Positions 1 to 7,143 are shown, counted from the stretch's first letter. The stretch: DNA of 10,971 nt from Nitrospira sp. (GCA_025361385.1 JANYAJ010000306.1:1-10971); one strand, 5' to 3'. A program made the numbers and translations. The notes: a model not told the origin generated them from the sequence alone.

Positions 1-1206
1 ATGGCGAAGGCGAAATATGAGCGGCGGAAGCCGCACGTGAATATCGGGACGATCGGACATGTGGACCACGGCAAGACGACGTTGACTGCGGCCCTGACCA
101 AGGTGAGCGCGGATAAGGGCATGGCCAAGTTCATCAGCTACGACGAAGTGGCGAAGGCGAGCGAGAGCCAGGGTCGACGCGATGCGTCCAAGATTATGAC
201 GATTGCCATCAGCCATGTGGAGTATGAAACGGTCAATCGCCACTATGCGCACGTGGATTGCCCGGGCCACGCCGATTACGTCAAGAACATGATCACCGGC
301 GCCGCGCAGATGGATGGCGCGATCCTCGTCGTCAGTGCGGCAGACGGTCCGATGCCGCAGACGCGGGAGCACATCCTCTTGGCCCGGCAGGTCGGAGTGC
401 CCTACATCGTCGTGTTCCTGAACAAGGCCGACAAGATCGATGACGCGGAACTCTTGGAGTTGGTCGAGCTCGAAGTGCGGGAGCTGTTGACCAAATATGG
501 CTTCCCGGGCGACAAGACCCCCATCATTCATGGCTCAGCCTTGAAGGCGATGGAAGGGGATCAGGGGCCGCTCGGTGTGCCGTCCATTCTCAAGTTGCTG
601 GAAGCGGTTGATACCTATATCCCGACGCCGGAGCGTCCGATCGATAAGCCGTTCTTGATGCCGATCGAAGACGTGTTCACCATCAGCGGGCGTGGGACCG
701 TCGTGACGGGCCGTATCGAGCGCGGGATCGTGAAGGTGGGGGATGAAATCGAGATCGTGGGCTTGCGACCGAACCAGGTCACGATTGTGACCGGGGTAGA
801 GATGTTCCGGAAGGTGCTCGATGAGGGGCAGGCAGGCGATAACGTCGGCGTCTTGTTGCGGGGCACGAAGAAGGAAGATGTGGAGCGCGGGATGGTGCTG
901 TCGAAGCCGAAGAGCATCACGCCGCATACGAAGTTCAAGGCGGAGATCTATGTGTTGGCCAAGGAGGAAGGCGGGCGGCATACGCCGTTCTTCAACGGCT
1001 ACCGGCCCCAGTTCTACTTCCGGACGACCGATGTCACGGGGATTATGACGTTGAATCCGGGCGTGGAGATGGTCATGCCGGGCGATAATGTGAGTGTGAC
1101 GGGTGAGCTGATTAGTCCGATTGCGATGGATCAAGGGCTGCGGTTCGCGGTGCGCGAGGGCGGCAAGACTGTCGGTTCTGGCGTCGTCACCGAAATTCTG
1201 GCGTAA
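1..1206 (+). CDS. tuf: Elongation factor Tu (EF-Tu), with atypical switch I
   Basis: Cytoplasmic GTPase that carries aminoacyl-tRNA to the ribosomal A site. The frame has 401 codons, against 394 in E. coli, and begins with the family's usual N-terminus, so the ATG at base 1 is probably the true start; any upstream signal lies outside the window. G-domain motifs are intact: P-loop GHVDHGKT (19-26), DCPGH (86-90, catalytic His90), NKAD (141-144) and SAL (179-181). Domains 2 and 3 follow from about residue 208, with well-conserved tRNA and kirromycin-site stretches. The oddity is switch I: the near-universal E. coli-type DNAPEEKARGITI is replaced by a segment ending KIMTI (64-68), about five residues longer. 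The Mg2+-binding threonine is kept as Thr67. Two extra residues lie near 190. rpsJ follows after 27 bases, as in str-S10 arrangements. Identity is certain; whether this is the only tuf copy cannot be told here. Confidence 0.98.
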   Translation: MAKAKYERRKPHVNIGTIGHVDHGKTTLTAALTKVSADKGMAKFISYDEVAKASESQGRRDASKIMTIAISHVEYETVNRHYAHVDCPGHADYVKNMITGAAQMDGAILVVSAADGPMPQTREHILLARQVGVPYIVVFLNKADKIDDAELLELVELEVRELLTKYGFPGDKTPIIHGSALKAMEGDQGPLGVPSILKLLEAVDTYIPTPERPIDKPFLMPIEDVFTISGRGTVVTGRIERGIVKVGDEIEIVGLRPNQVTIVTGVEMFRKVLDEGQAGDNVGVLLRGTKKEDVERGMVLSKPKSITPHTKFKAEIYVLAKEEGGRHTPFFNGYRPQFYFRTTDVTGIMTLNPGVEMVMPGDNVSVTGELISPIAMDQGLRFAVREGGKTVGSGVVTEILA

Positions 1207-1233
1207 TGATTGGTCAGATGAATAGAGGAATGA

Positions 1234-1548
1234 ATGGTTAAGGTTGAACAAAGAATCAGAATTCGGTTGCGCGGGTTCGATTATCGCGTCCTGGATCAGT
1301 CTGTGGCTGAAATCGTCGAGACGGTTCGCCGAAGCGGAGCGAAGATTGTCGGCCCGATTCCGCTCCCAACGCGTATTGAGAAATTTACGGTGCAAAGTGC
1401 GACGCATGCGGACAAGAAGGCTCGTGAGCAGTTTGAAATCAGGACGCACAAGCGTTTGATGGATATCATGGATGCGACGCCTGAGACCATGGACTCTCTG
1501 ATGAAGTTGAATTTGGCTGCCGGCGTGGATGTCGAGATTAAGCTTTAA
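1234..1548 (+). CDS. rpsJ: 30S ribosomal protein uS10 (NusE)
   Basis: Protein of the 30S head, near the A site. In the family it also acts as NusE, pairing with NusB in antitermination and with NusG to couple transcription and translation. The 104 residues match the normal length and carry the signatures [12 protein letters not shown] (7-18), GPIPLPTR (40-47) and RTHKRLMDI (70-78), ending in the usual LAAGVDVEI segment. AGAGGA at 1224-1229 sits four bases before the ATG. It is the first gene of the S10 block and lies 27 bases after tuf. That gap is too short for the structured leader that precedes rpsJ in E. coli. Confidence 0.98.
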   Translation: MVKVEQRIRIRLRGFDYRVLDQSVAEIVETVRRSGAKIVGPIPLPTRIEKFTVQSATHADKKAREQFEIRTHKRLMDIMDATPETMDSLMKLNLAAGVDVEIKL

Positions 1549-1577
1549 TTGTAGTTGATTGACAAGGAACGTCACAC

Positions 1578-2198
1578 ATGACGAACGGGTTATTGGGTAA
1601 AAAGCTGGGGATGACTCAGATATTTGATGAGACGAGGTTCACGCCTGTCACCGTCATCGAAGCTGGTCCTTGCCGAGTGGTAACGATCAAGACGAAAGAG
1701 CGCGACGGGTATGAGTCGGTTCAGTTGTCTTTTGGTGAAGTGAAGGAACGTAAGCTGTCGAAGGCTGAGCTGGGACACTTGAAGAAGACGGAGGCGCCGG
1801 CTACGCGTGTTCTGAGGGAATTTCAGAAGGTTGGCGAGGTGGTGGTTGGGCAGTCCATTAAAGTCGATATCTTTAAAAAAGGCGACTGGGTGGATGTCAT
1901 CGGGATCTCCAAGGGGAAGGGATTTCAGGGTGTGGTGAAGCGGCATCATTATGCTGGCGGTCCTGAGTCTCACGGCTCGATGTTCCATCGTCATCCTGGT
2001 TCGATGGGCGCGAGTTCGTATCCTTCTCGTGTCTGGAAGGGCAAGACGCTGCCTGGGCATATGGGCGCTAAGCAGATTACGGTGCAGCGATTGAAAGTTA
2101 TTGAATCCAGGCCTGATGAGAACTTGCTGTTTGTTCGGGGGGCGATCCCTGGTGCAGCAAATGGACTGATCATGGTGAGAAAGTCGAAGAAGGGGTAG
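1578..2198 (+). CDS. rplC: 50S ribosomal protein uL3
   Basis: Early-assembly 50S protein that binds the 3' part of 23S rRNA; an internal loop reaches towards the peptidyl-transferase centre. The 206 residues open with the typical GLLGKKLGMTQIF (4-16). The long loop HRHPGSMGASSYPSRVWKGK (137-156) is followed by LPGHMG (158-163). His161 stands where E. coli has Gln150, the residue methylated by PrmB, so that modification cannot occur here. Many bacteria differ at this site. AAGGA (1564-1568) lies nine bases before the ATG. The gap to rpsJ is 29 bases and rplD starts three bases after the stop, so translation with rplD is probably coupled. Confidence 0.98.
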   Translation: MTNGLLGKKLGMTQIFDETRFTPVTVIEAGPCRVVTIKTKERDGYESVQLSFGEVKERKLSKAELGHLKKTEAPATRVLREFQKVGEVVVGQSIKVDIFKKGDWVDVIGISKGKGFQGVVKRHHYAGGPESHGSMFHRHPGSMGASSYPSRVWKGKTLPGHMGAKQITVQRLKVIESRPDENLLFVRGAIPGAANGLIMVRKSKKG

Positions 2199-2201
2199 GT
2201 C

Positions 2202-2825
2202 ATGCCCACGGTTGATGTCGTTGATTTGAAGAGACAGAAGGTTGGGTCCGTCGAACTTCCAGAGGAAGTGTTTGGCTGCAAGCTGCACACGGCCTTGGTT
2301 CATGAAGCGGTGGTGATGCAGCGTGCTTGTGAGCGTCAAGGTACGGCATCGACATTGCGGCGTGGCGAAGTGGCGGGATCAGGGAAGAAGCCATGGAAGC
2401 AGAAGCATACGGGGCGGGCTCGAGCCGGGTCGATCCGTTCGCCTGTATGGCGCCACGGCGGGTCGGTGTTTGGTCCGAAGCCGCGTGACTATTCCTATAG
2501 CATGCCAAAAAAGAAGTATCGCGCTGCGCTTCAGAGCGCGCTGTCTGCAAAGCTGGCTGATGGACAAGTCGTGATTGTGTCGAATCTGGCGTTGGATCAG
2601 CCGAAGACGAAATTGTTGGCTCAAGTGCTGACGAATTTTGGGCCTGGGGCATATGCCTTAATTGTGGCTGGCGAAGGACATCCTGGATTGGCTCAAGCGG
2701 CGGGTAACCTGCCGAACGTGTGTGTGGTGGGTCCTGAAGGATTGAATGTGTATGACATTGTTCGGGCTGAGTTGATTCTGATTCCGGAGCGGGAATTGCC
2801 GCGGATGAAGGAGGTCTGGTCATGA
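2202..2825 (+). CDS. rplD: 50S ribosomal protein uL4
   Basis: 50S protein whose basic loop lines the nascent-peptide tunnel opposite uL22. In E. coli it also represses its own S10 operon. The protein has 207 residues, near the family norm. The tunnel loop (about 45-95) is clear: RQGTAS, GSGKKPWKQK (59-68), then TGRARAGSIRSPVWR. His69 replaces the glycine usual in the KGTGRAR motif and follows Lys68, the equivalent of E. coli Lys63 where macrolide-resistance mutations arise. The globular C-terminal part is ordinary. A GAAGAAGGGG run (2186-2195) ending at the rplC stop supplies the ribosome binding site. The stop overlaps the rplW start by four bases (ATGA), a sign of translational coupling. 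Confidence 0.97.
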   Translation: MPTVDVVDLKRQKVGSVELPEEVFGCKLHTALVHEAVVMQRACERQGTASTLRRGEVAGSGKKPWKQKHTGRARAGSIRSPVWRHGGSVFGPKPRDYSYSMPKKKYRAALQSALSAKLADGQVVIVSNLALDQPKTKLLAQVLTNFGPGAYALIVAGEGHPGLAQAAGNLPNVCVVGPEGLNVYDIVRAELILIPERELPRMKEVWS

Positions 2826-3115
2826 AGGCAGGTCTCCATAGCATTCTGTTGCAACCGCTGTTGACGGAAAAAATTACGGCCATGCGGGAAGCCAATAACA
2901 CCGTAGCCTTCCTCGTTCACCAGGATGCCAACCGTGTCCAGATCAAGCAAGCGGTCGAAACGCTCTTGAAGGTAAAAGTTGAACGGGTGAATGTGATGAA
3001 TGTGCGCGGGAAGGTGAAGCGCTTAGGGCGTTTCTCCGGTAAGAGATCAGATTGGAAGAAGGCCTTCGTCAAGCTTAAGCAAGGCGAAAAGTTGGAGCTC
3101 TACGAGAGCGCATAG
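2822..3115 (+). CDS. rplW: 50S ribosomal protein uL23
   Basis: 50S protein at the tunnel exit that serves as a docking site for trigger factor and the signal recognition particle. It has 97 residues, the usual size. LLTEK (13-17) carries Glu16, which lines up with E. coli Glu18, the trigger-factor contact. The C-terminal half shows the family motif VRGKVKRLGR (61-70) followed by RSDWKKAFVKL (75-85). A strong AAGGAGG (2808-2814) inside the end of rplD lies seven bases before the ATG, and the ATGA overlap with rplD suggests coupled translation. A 50-base gap with a predicted hairpin separates it from rplB. Confidence 0.97.
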   Translation: MKAGLHSILLQPLLTEKITAMREANNTVAFLVHQDANRVQIKQAVETLLKVKVERVNVMNVRGKVKRLGRFSGKRSDWKKAFVKLKQGEKLELYESA

Positions 3116-3123
3116 CGTGACGC

Positions 3124-3146
3124 TGCACCGGGATTAACTCGGTGTA
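3124..3146 (+). promoter_or_regulatory. Predicted RNA hairpin upstream of the rplB ribosome binding site
   Basis: In the rplW-rplB gap, CACCG (3126-3130) pairs perfectly with CGGTG (3140-3144) around a nine-base loop. A G-U and a U-A pair extend the stem outward to 3124 and 3146. It ends two bases before the GGAAGGA (3149-3155) that serves rplB. No U-tract follows, so it does not look like a terminator. A role in translation control or mRNA stability is inference only, and a stem this short can arise by chance. Confidence 0.35.
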
Positions 3147-3165
3147 TTGGAAGGACGACTGTAGC

Positions 3166-3990
3166 ATGGGAATCAAAGTATTCAAGCCGAGAACCCCTGG
3201 GCGCCGCGGGATGACCGCAGTGACGACCGAGGATCTCTCAAAGAAGCGGCCAGAGAAATCGCTGACCTCGTTCCGTCGCAGCACCGGAGCGCGAAACAAC
3301 GAGGGGCGGACAACCGTACGATTCCGTGGGGGCGGACATAAGCGCCTCTATCGGAAGATTGATTTTCGTCGTGATAAGAGCGGAATCCCGGGCACCATTG
3401 CCGCGCTTGAATACGACCCTAATCGTTCGGCCCGTATTGCCTTGGTGCACTACAAGGACGGAGAGAAGCGGTATATCCTGGCACCTGTCGGACTGAAAGT
3501 CGGGGATGTCGTGCAGGCCGGTCTCGGCACTGAGGTTCGCGTTGGAAATGCCTTGCCATTGTCCAGCATGCCCTTGGGTACCACGATCCATAATATCGAG
3601 TTGAAGCCTGGCAGGGGCGGACAGTTGATTCGTAGCGCAGGCGGTTCCGCTCAGGTCATGGGCCGAGATGGCGAGTATATTCAGGTGCGACTTAGGTCTG
3701 GCGAAATGCGTCGGATTCTTGCGACCTGCATGGCGACGGTCGGGCAGGTTGGCAATACGGACCATGAGAATGTTAGTGTTGGCAAGGCCGGTCGGACGAG
3801 ATGGAAGGGGCGACGCCCTCATGTGCGCGGTGTCGTCATGAATCCTGTCGACCACCCGCATGGTGGCGGTGAAGGAAAGTCTGGACAGGGTAATCCCCAT
3901 CCAGTCTCCCCATGGGGTCTCCCGACTAAGGGATATAAGACCAGGAACAATAAGGCGACGGACAAGTTCATTATTTCCCGCCGCAAGTAG
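3166..3990 (+). CDS. rplB: 50S ribosomal protein uL2
   Basis: Large, highly conserved 50S protein needed for subunit joining and for the peptidyl-transferase region. From the ATG at 3166 it has 274 residues, against 273 in E. coli. The frame is open upstream to a GTG at 3142, but those eight extra residues match nothing in the family and fall in a predicted hairpin. GGAAGGA (3149-3155) sits ten bases before the ATG. Visible motifs are [21 protein letters not shown] (about 43-63, family RNA-binding core), [21 protein letters not shown], and near the C-terminus [13 protein letters not shown] with His230, the counterpart of E. coli His229. It ends with the usual basic tail. The stop shares bases with the AGGAG that serves rpsS. 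Confidence 0.97.
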   Translation: MGIKVFKPRTPGRRGMTAVTTEDLSKKRPEKSLTSFRRSTGARNNEGRTTVRFRGGGHKRLYRKIDFRRDKSGIPGTIAALEYDPNRSARIALVHYKDGEKRYILAPVGLKVGDVVQAGLGTEVRVGNALPLSSMPLGTTIHNIELKPGRGGQLIRSAGGSAQVMGRDGEYIQVRLRSGEMRRILATCMATVGQVGNTDHENVSVGKAGRTRWKGRRPHVRGVVMNPVDHPHGGGEGKSGQGNPHPVSPWGLPTKGYKTRNNKATDKFIISRRK

Positions 3991-3999
3991 GAGTACGCG

Positions 4000-4287
4000 A
4001 TGCCGAGGTCTGTAAGTAAGGGCGCATTCGTCGACGATCATCTGCTTGAAAAAGTAGAGCGGATGAATCAGAACAAGGATCGGAAGATCATTAAAACCTG
4101 GTCACGACGCTCTACCGTCATTCCAGACATGATCGGACATACCTTCGCGGTTCATAACGGGAAGAAGTTTATTCCTGTGTTTGTGACGGAAAACATGGTG
4201 GGACACAAGCTTGGAGAGTTTGCTCCGACCAGATTTTTCAAAGGGCATGGGCATGCCAGAACAGAGAAATCAGTCGCCCTTAAATAG
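4000..4287 (+). CDS. rpsS: 30S ribosomal protein uS19
   Basis: Protein of the 30S head that binds 16S rRNA beside uS13 and contacts the 50S subunit near the A-site finger. The 95 residues match the family. It starts [15 protein letters not shown] and shows [20 protein letters not shown] (33-52) and [12 protein letters not shown] (67-78), ending in [17 protein letters not shown] (3989-3993) overlaps the rplB stop and lies six bases before the ATG. The gene lies nine bases after rplB and 44 bases before rplV. Confidence 0.98.
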   Translation: MPRSVSKGAFVDDHLLEKVERMNQNKDRKIIKTWSRRSTVIPDMIGHTFAVHNGKKFIPVFVTENMVGHKLGEFAPTRFFKGHGHARTEKSVALK

Positions 4288-4292
4288 GTGTC

Positions 4293-4304
4293 AGACCGCG
4301 GTCT
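4293..4304. other. 12-bp perfect palindrome between rpsS and rplV
   Basis: AGACCGCGGTCT reads the same on both strands, in the 44-base rpsS-rplV gap. As RNA it could form only a four-pair stem with a CGCG loop, so it is a weak hairpin. As DNA it is a compact symmetric site. No -35 or -10 boxes are evident around it. A function is unproven, and such a palindrome is not rare enough to exclude chance. Confidence 0.3.
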
Positions 4305-4331
4305 CGGCAAACTCGATTGGATTGGAATGTT

Positions 4332-4685
4332 ATGGCTGAAGCACAAGCAGTTTTAAAATTTGTCCGTGTCTCTCCGAGAAAAGCTCGCCCGGTGATCGAC
4401 TTGATCCGCGGGCAGCAGGTTCCGATGGCATTGGCCCTTCTCCGTAATACGCCGCGCCAGGCCTGTAAGGTCGTCGAAAAGCTTCTGCGGTCTGCCGTCG
4501 CCAATGCGGAGCAAAAAGAGATGGGCGACAGTGAGTCCATGGTCGTGTCGAGGGCGTTTGTTGATTGCGGGCCGACGCTGAAACGCTTTCGTGCCCGCTC
4601 GCAAGGGCGTGCGAATGCCATTCAGAAGCGCATGAGCCATATTACTGTCGTCGTGTCGACGGTAGATGTTAAAGAGAAGCAATAG
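4332..4685 (+). CDS. rplV: 50S ribosomal protein uL22
   Basis: 50S protein that contacts all 23S rRNA domains; its long beta-hairpin forms the tunnel constriction with uL4 and is a site of macrolide-resistance mutations. I place the start at the ATG at 4332, giving 117 residues beginning [19 protein letters not shown]. The frame stays open upstream to a TTG at 4317, but the five added residues have no family support. The ribosome binding site is weak: only GGA at 4324-4326, five bases away. VRVSPRKAR (11-19), AVANAE (55-60) and the hairpin with [11 protein letters not shown] (84-94) and SHITVVVS (102-109) identify it. Confidence 0.96.
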   Translation: MAEAQAVLKFVRVSPRKARPVIDLIRGQQVPMALALLRNTPRQACKVVEKLLRSAVANAEQKEMGDSESMVVSRAFVDCGPTLKRFRARSQGRANAIQKRMSHITVVVSTVDVKEKQ

Positions 4686-4692
4686 GTAGCGA

Positions 4693-4707
4693 CGGCTAAC
4701 GGAGCCG
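4693..4707 (+). promoter_or_regulatory. Predicted RNA hairpin between rplV and rpsC
   Basis: CGGCT (4693-4697) pairs perfectly with AGCCG (4703-4707) across a five-base AACGG loop, in the 56-base rplV-rpsC gap. The next bases, ATTCATTTCC, are moderately T-rich but not a clean U-run, so a terminator is unlikely. It might act as an mRNA-processing or stability element. The short stem makes chance a real alternative. Confidence 0.35.
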
Positions 4708-4733
4708 ATTCATTTCCTGGCTGAGTGAGGCAT

Positions 4734-4739
4734 AAGGAG
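4734..4739 (+). promoter_or_regulatory. Closely spaced Shine-Dalgarno site of rpsC
   Basis: AAGGAG is the best match to the anti-Shine-Dalgarno sequence before rpsC but lies only two bases from the ATG at 4742, closer than the usual five to nine. A second, weaker GTGAGG at 4725-4730 is eleven bases away. The uS3 N-terminus fits the ATG at 4742 perfectly, so the start itself is not in doubt. Confidence 0.6.
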
Positions 4740-4741
4740 TT

Positions 4742-5413
4742 ATGGGTCATAAAACACATCCAATCGGGTATCGACTAGGATACAACGTCAACTGGAGCTC
4801 TCGGTGGTACGCCAGCAAGGACTATGCGAAGCTGCTCCATCAGGATATCAAGATTCGAAAAATGGTCAAGCAGCGTCTCTTTCATGCTGGTGTGGCCAAG
4901 ATCGAGATCGAGCGATCTGGAGACCAGACCCGTGTGATCATTTCTACCGCTCGTCCTGGTATTATCATCGGTCGTAAGGGTGCTGAGGTTGATAAGCTGA
5001 AGGCTGAGTTGGAGAAGATGTACTCCGGGCAGGTCTACATTACCGTTAAAGAAATTAAGAAGCCTGAGTTGGATGCCCAGTTGGTCTGTGAGAACGTGGC
5101 CACCCAGCTAGAAAAGCGTGTTGCCTTCCGCCGGGCGATGAAGCGTAGTGTGCAGTCCGCACTTCGTCTTGGCGCTCAGGGGATCAAGATCATGGTTGGC
5201 GGTCGTCTCGGTGGAGCTGAAATTGCACGATCTGAATGGTACCGCGAGGGCCGCATGCCGCTTCATACGCTCAGGGCTGACATCGATTACGGATTCGCCG
5301 AAGCTCACACGACGATGGGGCAGATCGGAATCAAGACTTGGATCTACAAGGGTGAAGTCCTTCCGCTACAGCCCATTAAAAAAGAATCGCCATTTGAACG
5401 CAGACTTGGCTAA
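4742..5413 (+). CDS. rpsC: 30S ribosomal protein uS3
   Basis: Protein of the 30S head at the mRNA entry channel; with uS4 and uS5 it forms the ribosomal helicase. It has 223 residues, slightly shorter than E. coli's 233 because of a short C-terminal tail. It starts with the hallmark [13 protein letters not shown]. The KH domain shows [10 protein letters not shown] (71-80) with its GRKG loop. RRAMKR (130-135) carries the basic residues that correspond to the E. coli helicase positions 131, 132 and 135. The C-terminal domain shows [10 protein letters not shown] (154-163) and [12 protein letters not shown]. The start-site spacing is described separately. rplP begins 15 bases downstream. Confidence 0.98.
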   Translation: MGHKTHPIGYRLGYNVNWSSRWYASKDYAKLLHQDIKIRKMVKQRLFHAGVAKIEIERSGDQTRVIISTARPGIIIGRKGAEVDKLKAELEKMYSGQVYITVKEIKKPELDAQLVCENVATQLEKRVAFRRAMKRSVQSALRLGAQGIKIMVGGRLGGAEIARSEWYREGRMPLHTLRADIDYGFAEAHTTMGQIGIKTWIYKGEVLPLQPIKKESPFERRLG

Positions 5414-5427
5414 TTGATGAGGATATT

Positions 5428-5841
5428 GTGTTAGCACCAAAGAAAGTTAAGTTTCGCAAAATGATGAAGGGGCGTATGACTGGCAAGGCCTATCGTGGCG
5501 GCCAGATTACGCTCGGGGAGTTTGGATTGAAGGCGCTCGAGCCGGGCTGGATCACCAGTCGGCAGATTGAGGCGGCGCGTATCGCGATTACTCGTTGCGT
5601 GAAGCGGGGTGGTCAGGTTTGGACGAGAATATTCCCCGATAAGCCGATTACCAAAAAGCCGGCTGAAACTCGAATGGGTAAAGGAAAGGGTAATCCAGAG
5701 TATTGGGTTGCCGTCGTGAAGCCAGGCCGTATTATGTATGAGATGGACGGTGTGACGCCGGAAGTTGCCAAGGAGGCCTTCCGCTTGGCTTCTCATAAGT
5801 TGCCAATTGCCACGAAATACGTTGTTCGCGGCGAGTTTTAA
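5428..5841 (+). CDS. rplP: 50S ribosomal protein uL16 (GTG start)
   Basis: 50S protein near the A-site tRNA elbow, added late in assembly. It has 137 residues and initiates at GTG (5428), which gives the invariant N-terminus [17 protein letters not shown] (5418-5423) lies four bases upstream, supporting this start. Motifs include [19 protein letters not shown] (33-51) and [21 protein letters not shown] (about 81-101). Arg82 is the counterpart of E. coli Arg81, which the oxygenase RoxA hydroxylates; whether this happens here is unknown. A 42-base gap without clear structure separates it from rpmC. Confidence 0.98.
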   Translation: MLAPKKVKFRKMMKGRMTGKAYRGGQITLGEFGLKALEPGWITSRQIEAARIAITRCVKRGGQVWTRIFPDKPITKKPAETRMGKGKGNPEYWVAVVKPGRIMYEMDGVTPEVAKEAFRLASHKLPIATKYVVRGEF

Positions 5842-5883
5842 TATCGAGTGAATCGGACACAAGGGTAGGGAGCGAGCGCATCC

Positions 5884-6105
5884 ATGGATCTGAAGGAATT
5901 ACGTCAGCTAACGGCACCTGAGCTTGCGGAGAAGTCGCAGCAGCTTACGCAGGAGCTTTTTAATCTTCGTTTTCAGATGGGGACCGGACGGTTAGAGAAC
6001 CCCATGCAGCTGCGAAAGACAAAGCGGTCGATCGCGCAGGTCAAGACGATTCAGCGTGAGCTCGCGCAGGTCGAACCAACTTCTACCACGGCGAAAGGGG
6101 CCTGA
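5884..6105 (+). CDS. rpmC: 50S ribosomal protein uL29
   Basis: Small helical 50S protein next to uL23 at the tunnel exit. At 73 residues it is slightly longer than the usual 60 to 70, with a short tail rich in Thr and Ala. The family pattern is clear: [17 protein letters not shown], then ELFNLRFQ (24-31), [21 protein letters not shown] (about 35-55). The likely ribosome binding site is GGGAG (5868-5872), eleven bases before the ATG, which is a little far. rpsQ starts two bases after the stop, so the pair is probably translationally coupled. Confidence 0.96.
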   Translation: MDLKELRQLTAPELAEKSQQLTQELFNLRFQMGTGRLENPMQLRKTKRSIAQVKTIQRELAQVEPTSTTAKGA

Positions 6106-6107
6106 GG

Positions 6108-6374
6108 ATGGCGGAGTCAGCAAATAAGCGGCGCGAGTGGGTTGGCCGTGTGGTCAGCAATAAAATGGATAAGACCGTCGTGGTTGAGATTGAACGGTCG
6201 GTCATACACCCGCTCTATCGGAAGGTGCTGCGTCGGGTCACGAAATTCAAGGCCCACGATGAAGAGAACGCGTGTAAGGTCGGCGACCGTGTGCGCATGG
6301 TTGAGACGCGTCCCATCAGTAAAGATAAGCACATGCGTGTGATCGAGGTCGTGGAAAATGGACAGGGCGGCTAG
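6108..6374 (+). CDS. rpsQ: 30S ribosomal protein uS17
   Basis: OB-fold protein that binds helix 11 of 16S rRNA early in 30S assembly. It has 88 residues, the usual size, with a short charged N-terminus before the conserved core. [18 protein letters not shown] (13-30), [19 protein letters not shown] (34-52), and [20 protein letters not shown] (59-78) are the family signatures. AAAGGGG (6094-6100) within the end of rpmC lies seven bases before the ATG. It closes the classical S10 block; the next gap is 36 bases with no terminator-like structure, so transcription probably continues into rplN. Confidence 0.98.
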   Translation: MAESANKRREWVGRVVSNKMDKTVVVEIERSVIHPLYRKVLRRVTKFKAHDEENACKVGDRVRMVETRPISKDKHMRVIEVVENGQGG

Positions 6375-6410
6375 GCTGAGGTCGTTTGAAGGGTAGAGGG
6401 AACAGGCACT

Positions 6411-6779
6411 ATGATTCAAAGTTATACATACATGGATGTGGCCGACAACTCTGGCGCGAAGCAGGCCATGTGTTTTCATGTGCTCGGTGGCACCAGGCGC
6501 CGATACGCGTCTCTCGGAGACATTGTCGTGGTGGCGGTCAAGGAGGCCATCCCTGCGGCAACGGTGAAGAAGGGCGATGTCAGCCGCGCGGTGGTCGTCA
6601 GGACGACGAAGGAAGTGCGCCGTGAGGATGGTTCCTACATCAAGTTCGATCGGAATGCTTGCGTCCTGATCAACAAAGATGGAGATCCGGTTGGCACGCG
6701 TATCTTCGGGCCGATCGCTCGTGAGCTGCGCTGGAAGAAGTTCATGAAGATTATTTCTCTTGCTCCTGAAGTGCTTTAA
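6411..6779 (+). CDS. rplN: 50S ribosomal protein uL14
   Basis: 50S interface protein that forms bridges to the 30S subunit and is the binding site of the silencing factor RsfS. The 122 residues match the family. Visible are ADNSGAK (11-17), [16 protein letters not shown] (24-39), KEAIP (44-48), VKKGDV and [13 protein letters not shown] (95-107), and the usual end [12 protein letters not shown]. Thr96, Arg97 and Lys113 correspond to E. coli Thr97, Arg98 and Lys114, which are implicated in RsfS binding. AGAGGG (6395-6400) is ten bases before the ATG. It is the first gene of the spc block; no promoter is evident before it. Confidence 0.98.
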   Translation: MIQSYTYMDVADNSGAKQAMCFHVLGGTRRRYASLGDIVVVAVKEAIPAATVKKGDVSRAVVVRTTKEVRREDGSYIKFDRNACVLINKDGDPVGTRIFGPIARELRWKKFMKIISLAPEVL

Positions 6780-6798
6780 CGAGGGTGGTGACGGCCGG

Positions 6799-7134
6799 AT
6801 GAATAAGCAGGCGTTGGCAAAAAGTCGAATTCGTAAGGGCGATGTGGTCGTCGTGATCTCTGGGCGCGACCGCGGCAAGTCCGGCAAGGTGCTCTCAGTC
6901 GATCCGGGAGTGGGCAAGGTCGTGGTTGAAAAGTTGAACATGATCAAGCGCCACACCAAGCCGAATCAGAAAGTCAAGCAAGGTGGCATTCTCGAGCGGG
7001 AAGCGCCTCTTGCGATCTCCAATGTGATGTATCTGTGTCCTGTGACACAGAAACCAACCCGACTGGGCGTACGTACGCTCGAAGATGGCAAGCGGGTCCG
7101 GTTCAGCAAAAAATCGAACGACTCAGTCGAGTAG
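6799..7134 (+). CDS. rplX: 50S ribosomal protein uL24
   Basis: 50S protein that starts subunit assembly by binding the 5' end of 23S rRNA and sits near the tunnel exit. I choose the ATG at 6799 (111 residues). The frame is open upstream to 6760, but those 13 residues overlap the end of rplN and have no family counterpart. The KOW motif is clear: IRKGDVVVVISGRDRGKSGK (11-30), then VEKLNMIKRHTKP (43-55) and LEREAPLAISNVM (65-77). Where some uL24 proteins have a CxxC pair, only Cys80 is present, so no zinc site is expected. The ribosome binding site is poor; GAGGG at 6781-6785 lies 13 bases away. Confidence 0.95.
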   Translation: MNKQALAKSRIRKGDVVVVISGRDRGKSGKVLSVDPGVGKVVVEKLNMIKRHTKPNQKVKQGGILEREAPLAISNVMYLCPVTQKPTRLGVRTLEDGKRVRFSKKSNDSVE

Positions 7135-7137
7135 GAG

Positions 7138-7143
7138 TGAGGA
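7138..7143 (+). promoter_or_regulatory. Shine-Dalgarno site supporting the extended rplE start
   Basis: TGAGGA ends six bases before the ATG at 7150, a good position. It is the main evidence that translation begins there and that the unusual N-terminal extension of uL5 is made. The later in-frame ATG codons at 7237 and 7276 have no comparable site. Confidence 0.65.

Noticed and set aside
535..1575. 346-codon open frame on the - strand opposite tuf and rpsJ
   Set aside because: It lies wholly antisense to two certain genes, its product is rich in Arg, His and Leu as expected from reversed biased codons, and it shows no family motif.
1581..2198. uL3 lacking the E. coli Gln150 methylation target as a novelty
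   Set aside because: Other residues at this position are common among bacteria; it is recorded in the rplC entry but is not remarkable.
3142..3165. Upstream GTG start for rplB
   Set aside because: It adds eight residues with no family support, overlaps a hairpin arm and precedes the ribosome binding site at 3149-3155.
4693..4717. Hairpin plus T-rich stretch as an intrinsic terminator between rplV and rpsC
   Set aside because: The stem is only five pairs and the following ATTCATTTCC is interrupted, so it does not meet the usual terminator pattern, and co-transcribed genes continue downstream.
6760..6798. Upstream start for rplX inside the end of rplN
   Set aside because: The 13 extra residues match nothing in uL24, and the ATG at 6799 fits the family, although its ribosome binding site is weak.
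6117..6959. 280-codon open frame on the - strand opposite rpsQ, rplN and rplX
   Set aside because: Antisense to three conserved genes, with no recognisable domain; such shadows are common in biased genes. The same holds for the long - strand frames at 1590-2339, 2200-2901 and 3238-4041.
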